Assembly: GCA_900555875.1 (NCBI GenBank)
Contig: USNB01000074.1
Span: forward strand, 1-6,243
Direction: 5' to 3'
Length of the DNA stretch: 6,243 bases
Source of the DNA: an uncultured Eubacteriales bacterium
GTDB taxonomy: Bacteria > Bacillota > Clostridia > Christensenellales > Pumilibacteraceae
Below, one piece after another: positions 1-6,214 of this stretch. The translations under genes and the position numbers were made by a program. Numbering within the stretch: position 1 is the first letter of the stretch; each line of letters begins with the position of its first letter. The notes beneath the pieces are model-generated. The model was not told where the DNA came from and did no database searches. It saw nothing but the letters and a program-made list of their open reading frames with translations.

Positions 1-73
1 CCCTGCGCCGACTCGGAAATGCGGTTTATAACCAAAAAGACGATAGCGTTTGCGTATAACCGAAGCGCACCGC

Positions 74-91
74 CCTTGCGCGTGCGCAAGG
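74..91. repeat. Palindrome CCTTGCGC-GT-GCGCAAGG
   Basis: Two 8-base arms (74-81 and 84-91) are perfectly complementary around a central GT. There is no run of T on either side, so it does not look like an intrinsic terminator on either strand. It could be a dyad operator or part of a larger RNA structure. The right arm is repeated at 101-108, so the left arm could pair with either copy. Confidence 0.6.
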
Positions 92-115
92 ATAAAAGGT
101 GCGCAAGGAAAAAGG
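82..115. repeat. Imperfect 17-bp tandem direct repeat
   Basis: The unit GTGCGCAAGGATAAAAG (82-98) is followed immediately by GTGCGCAAGGAAAAAGG (99-115), matching at 15 of 17 positions. The first copy overlaps the right arm of the palindrome at 74-91. No function is evident. Confidence 0.65.
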
Positions 116-167
116 AAGGTCCCCCTCTCCCTGCAAAAACTTTCCGCTCAAAGCAATCTTATCTCTT

Positions 168-184
168 GCGTATAAAGCATACGC
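168..184. repeat. Small hairpin GCGTAT / ATACGC
   Basis: Arms 168-173 and 179-184 are exact complements around a 5-base loop (AAAGC). No T-tract follows, so it is not a terminator. With a 6-bp stem this could be chance in a region of this composition. Confidence 0.35.
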
Positions 185-295
185 CGGCGGCGCCGGGGCC
201 TATATGCACGCCTTTTCCGCCGCGTCGTTTGTAAGGGCGGGCGATAAATTTGTGCCCGATTTGCGTAAAATTATGCCGATTTCCATATTACGGTA

Positions 296-324
296 TTGAC
301 TGATCGACCGCAATGATATATAAT
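296..324 (+). promoter_or_regulatory. Sigma-A promoter of the regulator/kinase operon
   Basis: The -35 box is TTGACT (296-301), then a 17-base spacer, then a perfect -10 box TATAAT (319-324). Transcription should begin near 331. The 10 bases CGGTATTGAC (291-300) that include the start of the -35 box recur exactly in the two promoters at the right end of the window. Confidence 0.85.
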
Positions 325-330
325 CAAAAA

Positions 331-366
331 ATGAAATACTATATCCGGAAGGTGAATGCAGGATGA
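331..366 (+). other. Possible 11-codon leader ORF, potentially leaderless
   Basis: An ATG at 331 opens an 11-codon frame (MKYYIRKVNAG). Its TGA stop (364-366) overlaps the response-regulator start codon as ATGA. The ATG lies 7 bases after the -10 box, where the transcript is expected to start, and there is no ribosome-binding site, so any translation would be leaderless. The frame also runs through the regulator's own ribosome-binding site, so its translation could affect regulator initiation. The arrangement is visible in the sequence; translation is speculation and chance is a fair alternative. Confidence 0.2.
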
Positions 367-1073
367 TAAACGCCGCATTGGTAGAGGACGACGCCGCGTG
401 GAGCGCGACGGTCACGGAATACGTGAAGAAATTTTCGGCGGAAAGCGGAATGGCGGTGAAGCTGACGCGCTTCGGCGACGCTGAGACTTTCCTTGCCTCT
501 GGCGTGAACTTCGATCTCGTGCTCATGGACATAGAGCTGCCCGGCATGAGCGGAATGGACGCAGCAAAGAAAATGCGCGAGGCGGGAAGCGGAGCGGCGC
601 TGCTCTTCGTGACCAACATGGCGCAGTTTGCGCTGAACGGTTATGAAGTAGACGCCGTGGATTTCATCGTCAAGCCGGTGCCGTACTTCGTGTTCTCCGT
701 TAAATTCCGCAGAGCGGCGGAGCGCGTAGCAGCGCGCAAATATACCGTGCTGCGCGTAAAGACGGACGAAGGCACCGTGAACATCAGGTCATCTGATATA
801 AAATACGTGGAGATAATCAAACACTATACCGTATACCATACGACGGAGGGGGATCACAGGGCGCGCGGTGCGCTTAAAGACGTCGAGCCCGTTCTCGCAG
901 ATTACGATTTCGTGCGCTGCAACAACTGTTATCTCGTCAATCTGAAATACGTCAAAGGCATACGTGGATATACGGTGAACGTGGGCGGCGACGAGCTGCT
1001 GATCAGCCATCCTAAGCGGCGCGGCTTTGTGCGGGCGCTCAACGATTACCTGGGGGCGGGAAGCGATGTTTGA
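363..1073 (+). CDS. LytTR-family (AgrA-like) response regulator
   Basis: This is a 236-residue cytoplasmic transcription regulator. Residues 1 to about 120 form a receiver domain with acidic residues E8, D9 and D10, phospho-acceptor D56 in LMDIELPGMSG, T84 and K104 followed by Pro. Residues from about 130 to 232 form a LytTR DNA-binding domain, recognisable from SSDIKYVE, the FVRCNNCYLVNLKYV stretch and the final SHPKRRGFVRAL. The length is normal for the AgrA/LytR type, which binds paired 9-bp direct repeats upstream of promoters. The start is supported by AAGGTG (349-354) 8 bases upstream. The gene overlaps the kinase start by 8 bp, so the two should be translationally coupled. The regulator precedes the kinase, the reverse of staphylococcal agr. 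The cognate kinase is inferred from this overlap. Targets are unproven; the GH3 gene downstream is the closest candidate. Confidence 0.93.
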   Translation: MINAALVEDDAAWSATVTEYVKKFSAESGMAVKLTRFGDAETFLASGVNFDLVLMDIELPGMSGMDAAKKMREAGSGAALLFVTNMAQFALNGYEVDAVDFIVKPVPYFVFSVKFRRAAERVAARKYTVLRVKTDEGTVNIRSSDIKYVEIIKHYTVYHTTEGDHRARGALKDVEPVLADYDFVRCNNCYLVNLKYVKGIRGYTVNVGGDELLISHPKRRGFVRALNDYLGAGSDV

Positions 1074-2391
1074 AGCATCCGTCTTGTTCTGGTATAAGCC
1101 CATATTCATGGCGGAGCTGCTGGTCGCGGAATGGATGTATTCGTTCTGCCTGAAAAAGCGCCGACGCTGGCCGCTCCGCGCTCTCATTTCCGCCGCGGCG
1201 TGCTTCTGCATCGCCTTTTTGTTCCCGGTGCCTTGGCTGAACGCGCTTTACAGCTCGTTCATGTTCATAGTAATGACGGCAGTCACCGCGCTGATGATGA
1301 AGTACTGTTACGACGAGCCGTGGATAAACATACTGTTCTGCGTGTTGGCGTCGTATATAACGAGGCACATAGCTTATTCGATGTACGATCTCGTCATCAT
1401 GCTGCTCGGCATAAGCGACGGACTTATCCTCGGGATATACGGCGGAGACACGACTTTTCGCTTCAATGTTTTCACCGCGGTCATATACGTCGACTGCTAT
1501 TTCCTGACGTACTGGCTGCTGTTCATACTGCTCGGCTCTCGTTTGCGTGACCGCGACGAACTCGTACTGAAAAACCTGTCGTTCCTCGTACTGGCGGCTT
1601 TCATCGTGGCGGTGGATATAGTGCTCAACGCCTTCGTCGTATATTACAGCTACGATCTGTTCGACCGGACGTATCTCTCATTTATGTATGTATACAACAT
1701 TTTTTGCAGCTTGCTCGCATTTATCATACAATTCGGTATGGTGAGCCGCAAGGCGCTGCAGACAAAACTCGACATGATAAGCCGCATGTGGAACAAGGAT
1801 CGGGAGCAGTATCGCATAGCGAAGGAGAATGCCGACAGGATCAATATCCTGTGCCACGACTTAAAATACCGCCTTCGCAGCATAAACGCGGGAGCGGACA
1901 GAGAGGAGATAAACAGTATGAAAGAGGTGATCGATTCATACGACACCGGCATAAAGACGGGCAACGACGCGCTCGACGTCATCCTTAACGAAAAGAGCGT
2001 GCTGTGCCGCAGCGAGAACATACGCTTCACGTGCATGGCAGACGGAAGTGCGCTGTCTTTCATGTCCGCACCCGATATATATTCGCTGTTCGGCAACGCC
2101 GTCGACAATGCCATAGAAGCGTCGCGCAAGGTCGCCGACGCGGATAAACGGATCATAGGCATAGTGGCGCGGCGTAGCGGCGATATGCTGTCCGTCAACG
2201 TGTACAATTATTTCGAAGGGGAACTTAAATTCCGCGAAGGGCTGCCCGTGACGACTAAGAGCGATGCGTTCGCTCACGGCTACGGCGTTCGCAGCATCGC
2301 CATGATAATCGAAAAATACGGCGGCGACATGTCCGTCGTCGCAAAGAACGGTATATTCAATCTCAATATGCTCTTCCGCATAGGGCCGTAA
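1066..2391 (+). CDS. GHKL-type (AgrC-like) sensor histidine kinase
   Basis: This predicted polytopic membrane kinase has 441 residues. The first roughly 225 are a sensor with about six or seven hydrophobic helices (near 5-28, 37-76, 82-110, 131-155, 166-190 and 200-222), with no large extracellular domain. A helical linker leads to the phospho-acceptor H264 in CHDLKYRLRSI. The ATPase domain follows, with the N-box LFGNAVDNAIEA (N344, D347, N348) and a glycine box HGYGVRS (H404, G405, G407), as in the AgrC-like GHKL kinases that usually partner LytTR regulators. I chose ATG 1066 because GGGGGCGGGA sits just upstream and it gives an 8-bp overlap with the regulator stop; the same frame is open back to an ATG at 1027 inside the regulator gene, with no better signal. 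AgrC-type kinases often sense peptides, but no peptide or AgrB gene is present, so the ligand is unknown. No terminator follows, so some readthrough into the GH3 gene is likely. Confidence 0.9.
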   Translation: MFEASVLFWYKPIFMAELLVAEWMYSFCLKKRRRWPLRALISAAACFCIAFLFPVPWLNALYSSFMFIVMTAVTALMMKYCYDEPWINILFCVLASYITRHIAYSMYDLVIMLLGISDGLILGIYGGDTTFRFNVFTAVIYVDCYFLTYWLLFILLGSRLRDRDELVLKNLSFLVLAAFIVAVDIVLNAFVVYYSYDLFDRTYLSFMYVYNIFCSLLAFIIQFGMVSRKALQTKLDMISRMWNKDREQYRIAKENADRINILCHDLKYRLRSINAGADREEINSMKEVIDSYDTGIKTGNDALDVILNEKSVLCRSENIRFTCMADGSALSFMSAPDIYSLFGNAVDNAIEASRKVADADKRIIGIVARRSGDMLSVNVYNYFEGELKFREGLPVTTKSDAFAHGYGVRSIAMIIEKYGGDMSVVAKNGIFNLNMLFRIGP

Positions 2392-2421
2392 GACCGTGCC
2401 TGAAACGCATAAGTCCGTGCC
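2391..2421. promoter_or_regulatory. Candidate LytTR-type operator (paired direct repeats)
   Basis: AGACCGTGCC (2391-2400) and AGTCCGTGCC (2412-2421) match at 9 of 10 positions and start 21 bp apart, putting both on the same face of the helix. The second copy ends 7 bases before the -35 box of the GH3 promoter. LytTR regulators bind two roughly 9-bp direct repeats with a 12-13 bp gap at such positions, and ACCGT resembles the core reported for the LytTR protein AlgR. The repeat and spacing are seen in the sequence; binding by the regulator at 363-1073 is inferred. Confidence 0.45.
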
Positions 2422-2428
2422 ACCCCTA

Positions 2429-2457
2429 TTGACGCGGCACTATCTCTCTGTTATACT
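2429..2457 (+). promoter_or_regulatory. Sigma-A promoter of the GH3 gene
   Basis: The -35 box is TTGACG (2429-2434) and the -10 box is TATACT (2452-2457), with a 17-base spacer. Each differs from consensus at one position. Transcription should start near 2464, giving a 5' leader of about 46 bases. It shares TATTGAC with the other three promoters of the window but lacks their CGG in front. The imperfect boxes and the repeat pair just upstream would suit an activated promoter. Confidence 0.75.
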
Positions 2458-2467
2458 TCGGCAGTAA

Positions 2468-2485
2468 CCGGACTGGAGCGTCCGG
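2468..2485 (+). promoter_or_regulatory. 5'-leader hairpin of the GH3 mRNA
   Basis: CCGGAC (2468-2473) and GTCCGG (2480-2485) form a perfect 6-bp GC-rich stem with a 6-base loop. It starts about four bases from the predicted transcript start and ends 8 bases before the ribosome-binding site AAAGGAG (2494-2500). A stem this close to the 5' end could protect the mRNA. As DNA it is also an inverted repeat that could bind a repressor. Confidence 0.45.
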
Positions 2486-2509
2486 AAGAAGTAAAAGGAG
2501 AGAAAGGAA

Positions 2510-5500
2510 ATGGCGAAAATGTCTAATTTCAAATTCAGGGTGATAATCATCCCGATAGCGGCGTTCCTTGCCGTCGCGGTGCTCATCGCGACCATACTCG
2601 CGAACGTATATCCCGCCACGCTGGACTGGTATCTCGGTCGCGGTGAAAAGCACATCGTGAACGTAACGGGCGTGAACGCGGAGGACACCGTGTACTACGA
2701 AAACAAGTATAACGATTCTAATGCCGCGTTGCTTGCGTCCGCGGAGATGTCCGGTCACGTGGGCGACGAAGGCGAGGTACTGCTCAAAAACATAAACGAT
2801 ACTCTGCCTCTTGCAAAAGGCGACAAGGTCACGCCGTTCGGGTACGGGTATATCAATCCGACGTACGGCGGCACCGGCTCGGGCAAAGTGGATGCGTCCA
2901 AGGACTACGTCGTGACCGCGGAGGAGGCGTTGCACGAATACTTTACGGTCAACGAGACCGCCGAGGACAAGCTGAGATCCGCTCAGGAAATGAAACTTTC
3001 CGGACCGACCGTAGAAGGGCAGGACGTCGAAGGATACAGAGGCGCAGATCAGCGTATCCATTATTTCCCGGCATCGACATACTCGGGGCTGGAAGATTCG
3101 TGCGAGGGAACTGTAGGCCTGGTATTTATCAGCCGTAACGGCGGTGAGGGCAACGATATGTTCCGCGACGTTGAGAACGGCTACGACGACGGCACGCGAC
3201 ACTACCTTCAGCTGAGCGAAGAAGAAAAGCTGACGCTCGATTTTTCGAAGGCGCACTGCTCGAAAACCGTAGTGATCATAAACTCGCCCACGCCCATGGA
3301 GCTGACCGATCTGCGCGAGGACGACGGGATCGGCGCCATACTCTGGATAGGCAGCGCCGGAGCGCGCGGCATGGATTCGATGGGACGTATCCTGTCGGGT
3401 GCGGTCAATCCTTCGGGCAAGACGGTCGACATATGGGCGGCGGATTTCGCGTCCGACCCCACGTTCGTGAATTTCGGCGCACCCGATTCGTATTATACCG
3501 ATCTCGATACTACCGGCAAGCCCACCAACTACGTGAATAACTTCATCGAGTACGAAGAGGGCATATACGTCGGCTATCGCTATTACGAAACGCGCGCCGC
3601 AGTCGACAACACCTTCTCGGTGTTCGGCAAAAAGACGGATTACGACGATGCGGTCGTGTACCCCTTCGGCTACGGACTTAATTACGGCGACGCCGAAGTG
3701 AAGCAGACGCTGGACGAAGTGACCTATTCGGACGGCAAAATAACGATAACGGGTACAATATCCAACGATTCGGATTACGATGTAAAGGAAGTCGTACAGA
3801 TATACTATGGCGCGCCGTATAAACAGACGAGCAGAATAGAAAAATCCGCAAAGACGCTCGTTGCGTTTGAAAAGATAGAGGTCAAGTCGGGTGGCGACGA
3901 GCCGTTTACCATAGTGATCAACGAAGAGGAGCTTGCGTCTTACGATCACAAAGGCTATTATACCGACGGCGCCGGTTCCTATGTGCTCGAAAACGGCGAA
4001 TACGAGATATATCTCGGCAAGGACTCCCACGATTCGTGGGGCAGTGAAAAGATCGAAGTGCGCGATACGCTGGTATATGCCGACGAAGCGACGGGAAGCG
4101 CGCGTGCGGTCGGCAAGCGCGACTACGACCATGTAGCGGCGCAGAATTTGTTTGACGAGTCCAACGACTATGCGGAAAGCGATATGATGACCGTAATGTC
4201 GCGCTCCGATTTCGACGGCACCGCTCCGACGGCTCCCGCACCCAAGGCTGCGACCGCATCGGTTATTGCGGGCGTGAGCGGATACGACGTCGAGACCGAT
4301 CCGATCTCCGGAGATAACAAAAACAGCTTGCTTTATAAGTCGGAGGATCCCGTCAGCAATGCGGAGAACGGCATAGTGCTCAGCTCTCTGCGCGGTCTCG
4401 AATACGACGATCCGATGTGGGACGACCTGCTCGACAACATAGACTATACGAGTGACGAACTTGACGATCTGCTGTCGTACGGCGCTTACCGCACCGGCGG
4501 ACTCAGCCAGATAGGAAAGACCGTTACGGCAGATCGTGACGGTCCCGTCGGTCTGACGGCGGGCGGATCCAACGCTCTTGTTGCGTCCACGTGGATGAGC
4601 ACGCCCATAGTCGCGGCGACCTGGAACGTCGACCTTGCTTACGAAATGGGCGCCTGCATAGGCCAGGAGGCCATGAACCACGATGTGCACGGCTGGTACG
4701 CTCCCGGCGTCAACCTGCATCGCAGCCCCTTCGGCGGCCGCAACTTCGAATACTTCTCCGAAGATCCGCTCATCACCGGTAAGATGGGCGCGGGCGTGAT
4801 ATCCGGCGCGCAGCAGAACGGACTGTATACTTACGTCAAGCATTTCGCGCTCAACGAGCAGGAGACCAATCGCATAACCAGCGCGACATGGGCGGATGAG
4901 CAGACGATGCGCGAACTCTACTTCAAGGCGTTCGAGATCTGCGTCAAGGATTCCGAATACGAGCTCACGTATTACGACGGCAGCATAGGTGAACGTAAAA
5001 CAGTCACCCGCAATGCGTGCACCGCGCTTATGACGGCGATGAACAGCATCGGTTCGGAGTTCTGCGGTAACAGCTACGCTTTGCTTACGCAGCTGCTTCG
5101 CGACGAATGGGGCTTCCGCGGTATGGTCGTGACCGATATGACACTGCCCAACGAGTACAAGTCGCTGGAAGAGGCCTACCGCGTGGGCAACGACGTGTGG
5201 ATGTATTTGATGAAAACGAGCATGGATTTTTCCACTCCGACGGCGAAATGGGCAGCGCGTAACGCAGTGCATAACATATGCTACGCGGTCGTCAACAGCG
5301 GAACGTATAACAATGTCGCGCCTGGCGCATATATCTATTACGACATTTCACCTTGGGCAGTGTGGCTCATTGTTGCAAACGTGGTGATATGGCTCGCCGT
5401 GGCGGGCGCGCTCGTATGGATCGCGCTGCGCACGATGGACGAGAAAAAACATCCCGAAAAATATGCAAAGAAAAATAAGGGCGACGTAAGCGAATCGTAA
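2510..5500 (+). CDS. Membrane-anchored GH3 glycoside hydrolase, reversed domain order
   Basis: This 996-residue protein probably releases terminal sugars, as a beta-glucosidase or related activity, from glycans at the outer membrane face; the exact substrate cannot be read. A transmembrane helix lies near residues 11-33. The GH3 C-terminal domain follows: EVLLKN from E89, a GGTGSG loop, SRNGGEGND with likely acid/base E213, NPSGK, and YPFGYGLNYG at 384-393. A fibronectin III-like domain covers about 410-510 and a low-complexity linker about 520-640. The catalytic barrel comes last: D677 in DGP, GRNFEY at 743-748, KHF at 777-779 with NEQETNR, and nucleophile D876 in GMVVTDM. A second helix (949-973) precedes a lysine-rich tail, so both ends should be cytoplasmic. 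This barrel-last order is known in the Ruminococcus albus and Butyrivibrio fibrisolvens beta-glucosidases. All key residues are present, although the usual SDW after the nucleophile strand reads TDM. Start support is AAAGGAG, 9 bases upstream. Confidence 0.93.
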   Translation: MAKMSNFKFRVIIIPIAAFLAVAVLIATILANVYPATLDWYLGRGEKHIVNVTGVNAEDTVYYENKYNDSNAALLASAEMSGHVGDEGEVLLKNINDTLPLAKGDKVTPFGYGYINPTYGGTGSGKVDASKDYVVTAEEALHEYFTVNETAEDKLRSAQEMKLSGPTVEGQDVEGYRGADQRIHYFPASTYSGLEDSCEGTVGLVFISRNGGEGNDMFRDVENGYDDGTRHYLQLSEEEKLTLDFSKAHCSKTVVIINSPTPMELTDLREDDGIGAILWIGSAGARGMDSMGRILSGAVNPSGKTVDIWAADFASDPTFVNFGAPDSYYTDLDTTGKPTNYVNNFIEYEEGIYVGYRYYETRAAVDNTFSVFGKKTDYDDAVVYPFGYGLNYGDAEVKQTLDEVTYSDGKITITGTISNDSDYDVKEVVQIYYGAPYKQTSRIEKSAKTLVAFEKIEVKSGGDEPFTIVINEEELASYDHKGYYTDGAGSYVLENGEYEIYLGKDSHDSWGSEKIEVRDTLVYADEATGSARAVGKRDYDHVAAQNLFDESNDYAESDMMTVMSRSDFDGTAPTAPAPKAATASVIAGVSGYDVETDPISGDNKNSLLYKSEDPVSNAENGIVLSSLRGLEYDDPMWDDLLDNIDYTSDELDDLLSYGAYRTGGLSQIGKTVTADRDGPVGLTAGGSNALVASTWMSTPIVAATWNVDLAYEMGACIGQEAMNHDVHGWYAPGVNLHRSPFGGRNFEYFSEDPLITGKMGAGVISGAQQNGLYTYVKHFALNEQETNRITSATWADEQTMRELYFKAFEICVKDSEYELTYYDGSIGERKTVTRNACTALMTAMNSIGSEFCGNSYALLTQLLRDEWGFRGMVVTDMTLPNEYKSLEEAYRVGNDVWMYLMKTSMDFSTPTAKWAARNAVHNICYAVVNSGTYNNVAPGAYIYYDISPWAVWLIVANVVIWLAVAGALVWIALRTMDEKKHPEKYAKKNKGDVSES

Positions 5501-5507
5501 ACGCCGT

Positions 5508-5548
5508 GACAAAAGGCTTTCCGTGCGGAAAGCCTTTTGTCTTTTTTT
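5508..5548 (+). terminator. Strong intrinsic terminator after the GH3 gene
   Basis: A perfect 15-bp stem pairs 5508-5522 with 5527-5541 around the loop GTGC, followed by seven consecutive T (5542-5548). It begins 8 bases after the GH3 stop codon and should cleanly separate this transcript from the membrane-protein genes that follow. An A-rich stretch inside the left arm gives limited potential for bidirectional function. Confidence 0.95.
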
Positions 5549-5553
5549 CGTTT

Positions 5554-5591
5554 CGGTATTGACAAGACCGGAATTATATGAGATAATTATC
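5554..5591 (+). repeat. 38-bp promoter repeat, copy 1
   Basis: These 38 bases match 6149-6186 at 33 positions without gaps. The mismatches fall only in the spacer between the -35 and -10 boxes. The repeat starts with CGGTATTGAC and ends with the 10-base perfect palindrome GATAATTATC (5582-5591), which covers the -10 box. Both copies sit directly before a membrane-protein-like start, so this looks like a duplicated promoter and operator. Confidence 0.85.
5559..5587 (+). promoter_or_regulatory. Sigma-A promoter of the membrane-protein gene
   Basis: The -35 box is a perfect TTGACA (5559-5564), the spacer is 17 bases, and the -10 box is GATAAT (5582-5587). Transcription should start near 5594. 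The -10 box forms half of the palindrome GATAATTATC, a plausible repressor site because occupancy would block RNA polymerase. Confidence 0.85.
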
Positions 5592-5617
5592 CTGACAATG
5601 AGTAGAGGAGGTGCGGA

Positions 5618-6127
5618 ATGCTGAAAAAGTTTGCGGCGTTTGCGGGCGCGTTTACAGGCGGCATTACGGGCGGCGTACTCGCCATGGCAATGTATTGCAT
5701 CTTTTTTTCCGGCGGCGCACGGAATGCGGATGCGTATTGGGTCGTGAATTATATTTCGGCCGCGCTTTCGACGGTGTGCGCGATCATATCCGTCAAACTC
5801 GGCTCATACCTGTACGTGAAGTTCGGCGGCAGACCGGATAAGTCCATGCTGATCGTGACCGGCGCCGTCACCGTCGTATGCATGGTGCTGTCGCTGTTTC
5901 TGCTCTATTTCTTTATGCTTTGCATTCTGTTTCTGCCGTCGGAGCGGAACGTATTGTCTGTATCCGAAATCCTGGGTCATGCATTCGGCGGTTTCTTTAC
6001 GGATATAATGTCTTTCGGTTTGTTTATGATATATTTCGGTTTCACGCTCGTGTTTACGGCGGTCGGCATACTGATGAAAATATTCGGAAAGAAAAACGCG
6101 GAAGAGAAGAAAGACGCGGATATTTGA
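5618..6127 (+). CDS. Four-helix membrane protein, unknown function
   Basis: I do not recognise this 169-residue protein. It has four hydrophobic segments, near residues 8-30, 41-67, 77-106 and 127-156, separated by short loops. The first carries a glycine-rich GAFTGGITGG stretch suited to tight helix packing. The tail from 154 on is rich in Lys, Glu and Asp and should be cytoplasmic; with four helices the N-terminus (MLKKF) should be too. There is no signal-peptide cleavage site, catalytic motif or nucleotide-binding motif. The start is firm: AGAGGAGGTG (5604-5613) is an excellent ribosome-binding site. The gene has its own promoter and lies after a strong terminator, so it is not part of the GH3 transcript. 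Its N-terminus and promoter resemble those of the gene starting at 6215, suggesting tandem paralogues. A small transporter subunit or immunity-type membrane protein is possible, but nothing in the sequence decides this. Confidence 0.8.
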   Translation: MLKKFAAFAGAFTGGITGGVLAMAMYCIFFSGGARNADAYWVVNYISAALSTVCAIISVKLGSYLYVKFGGRPDKSMLIVTGAVTVVCMVLSLFLLYFFMLCILFLPSERNVLSVSEILGHAFGGFFTDIMSFGLFMIYFGFTLVFTAVGILMKIFGKKNAEEKKDADI

Positions 6128-6148
6128 GCCGCAAAAGATTTTGGATTC

Positions 6149-6186
6149 CGGTATTGACAAAACGTGGATTTTATGAGATAATTATC
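6149..6186 (+). repeat. 38-bp promoter repeat, copy 2
   Basis: This is the second copy of the element at 5554-5591, with five mismatches and no gaps. It keeps CGGTATTGAC and the palindrome GATAATTATC (6177-6186) unchanged. Downstream of the palindrome the two copies diverge completely until the ribosome-binding site. Confidence 0.85.
6154..6182 (+). promoter_or_regulatory. Sigma-A promoter of the gene at the right edge
   Basis: TTGACA (6154-6159), a 17-base spacer and GATAAT (6177-6182) repeat the arrangement of the preceding gene. Transcription should start near 6189. No terminator is visible between the preceding stop codon (6125-6127) and this promoter, so readthrough from the upstream gene is also possible. 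Between the -10 box and the ribosome-binding site lies an AT-rich dyad, TCATAA-ATA-TTATGA (6185-6199), absent from copy 1. Confidence 0.82.
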
Positions 6187-6214
6187 ATAAATATTATGAC
6201 ATAAGGGGGTCTGG

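Larger units (their letters stand above)
1..290. other. Gene-free upstream region with small repeats
   Basis: I see no convincing gene here. One + frame stays open from the window edge to 234, but its translation is rich in Arg, Lys and Pro, has no recognisable domain, and no ribosome-binding site precedes its first ATG at 19. What the stretch does hold is a near-perfect palindrome (74-91), an imperfect 17-bp tandem repeat (82-115), a 10-bp direct repeat TTGCGTATAA at 50-59 and 166-175, a 6-bp-stem hairpin (168-184), and a 7-bp direct repeat CCGATTT (256-262, 276-282) just before the regulator promoter. The tail of an upstream gene at the extreme left edge cannot be excluded. Confidence 0.6.

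Noticed and set aside
19..234. A 71-codon + strand frame in the upstream region
   Set aside because: No ribosome-binding site before its ATG, a Pro/Arg/Lys-rich composition, and it runs through repeats and a palindrome. A tail of an upstream gene remains barely possible because the frame is open to the window edge.
200..619. A 139-codon - strand frame spanning the regulator promoter and the 5' half of the receiver domain
   Set aside because: It is antisense to a well-supported receiver domain and promoter, is rich in Ser and Ala and shows no recognisable fold.
1027..1065. Earlier start codon for the histidine kinase at 1027
   Set aside because: It would add 13 residues (MCGRSTITWGREA) from within the regulator gene and delay the first membrane helix. 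ATG 1066 has a G-rich ribosome-binding site and gives the usual short overlap.
2392..2428. A terminator between the kinase and GH3 genes
   Set aside because: No stem of useful length and no T-tract are present, so partial readthrough is more likely than termination.
2426..5272. A 948-codon open frame on the - strand, antisense to almost the entire GH3 gene
   Set aside because: Its translation is dominated by Arg, His, Val and Ile without any domain, and no promoter or ribosome-binding site precedes it. The codon bias of the GH3 gene explains the lack of stops in the opposite frame, and the + strand product has every GH3 motif.
6185..6199. AT-rich dyad TCATAA-ATA-TTATGA as a Fur/PerR-type box
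   Set aside because: Arms are only six bases with a three-base centre, it does not fit the 7-1-7 pattern, and the sister promoter lacks it. In such AT-rich sequence it may be chance.
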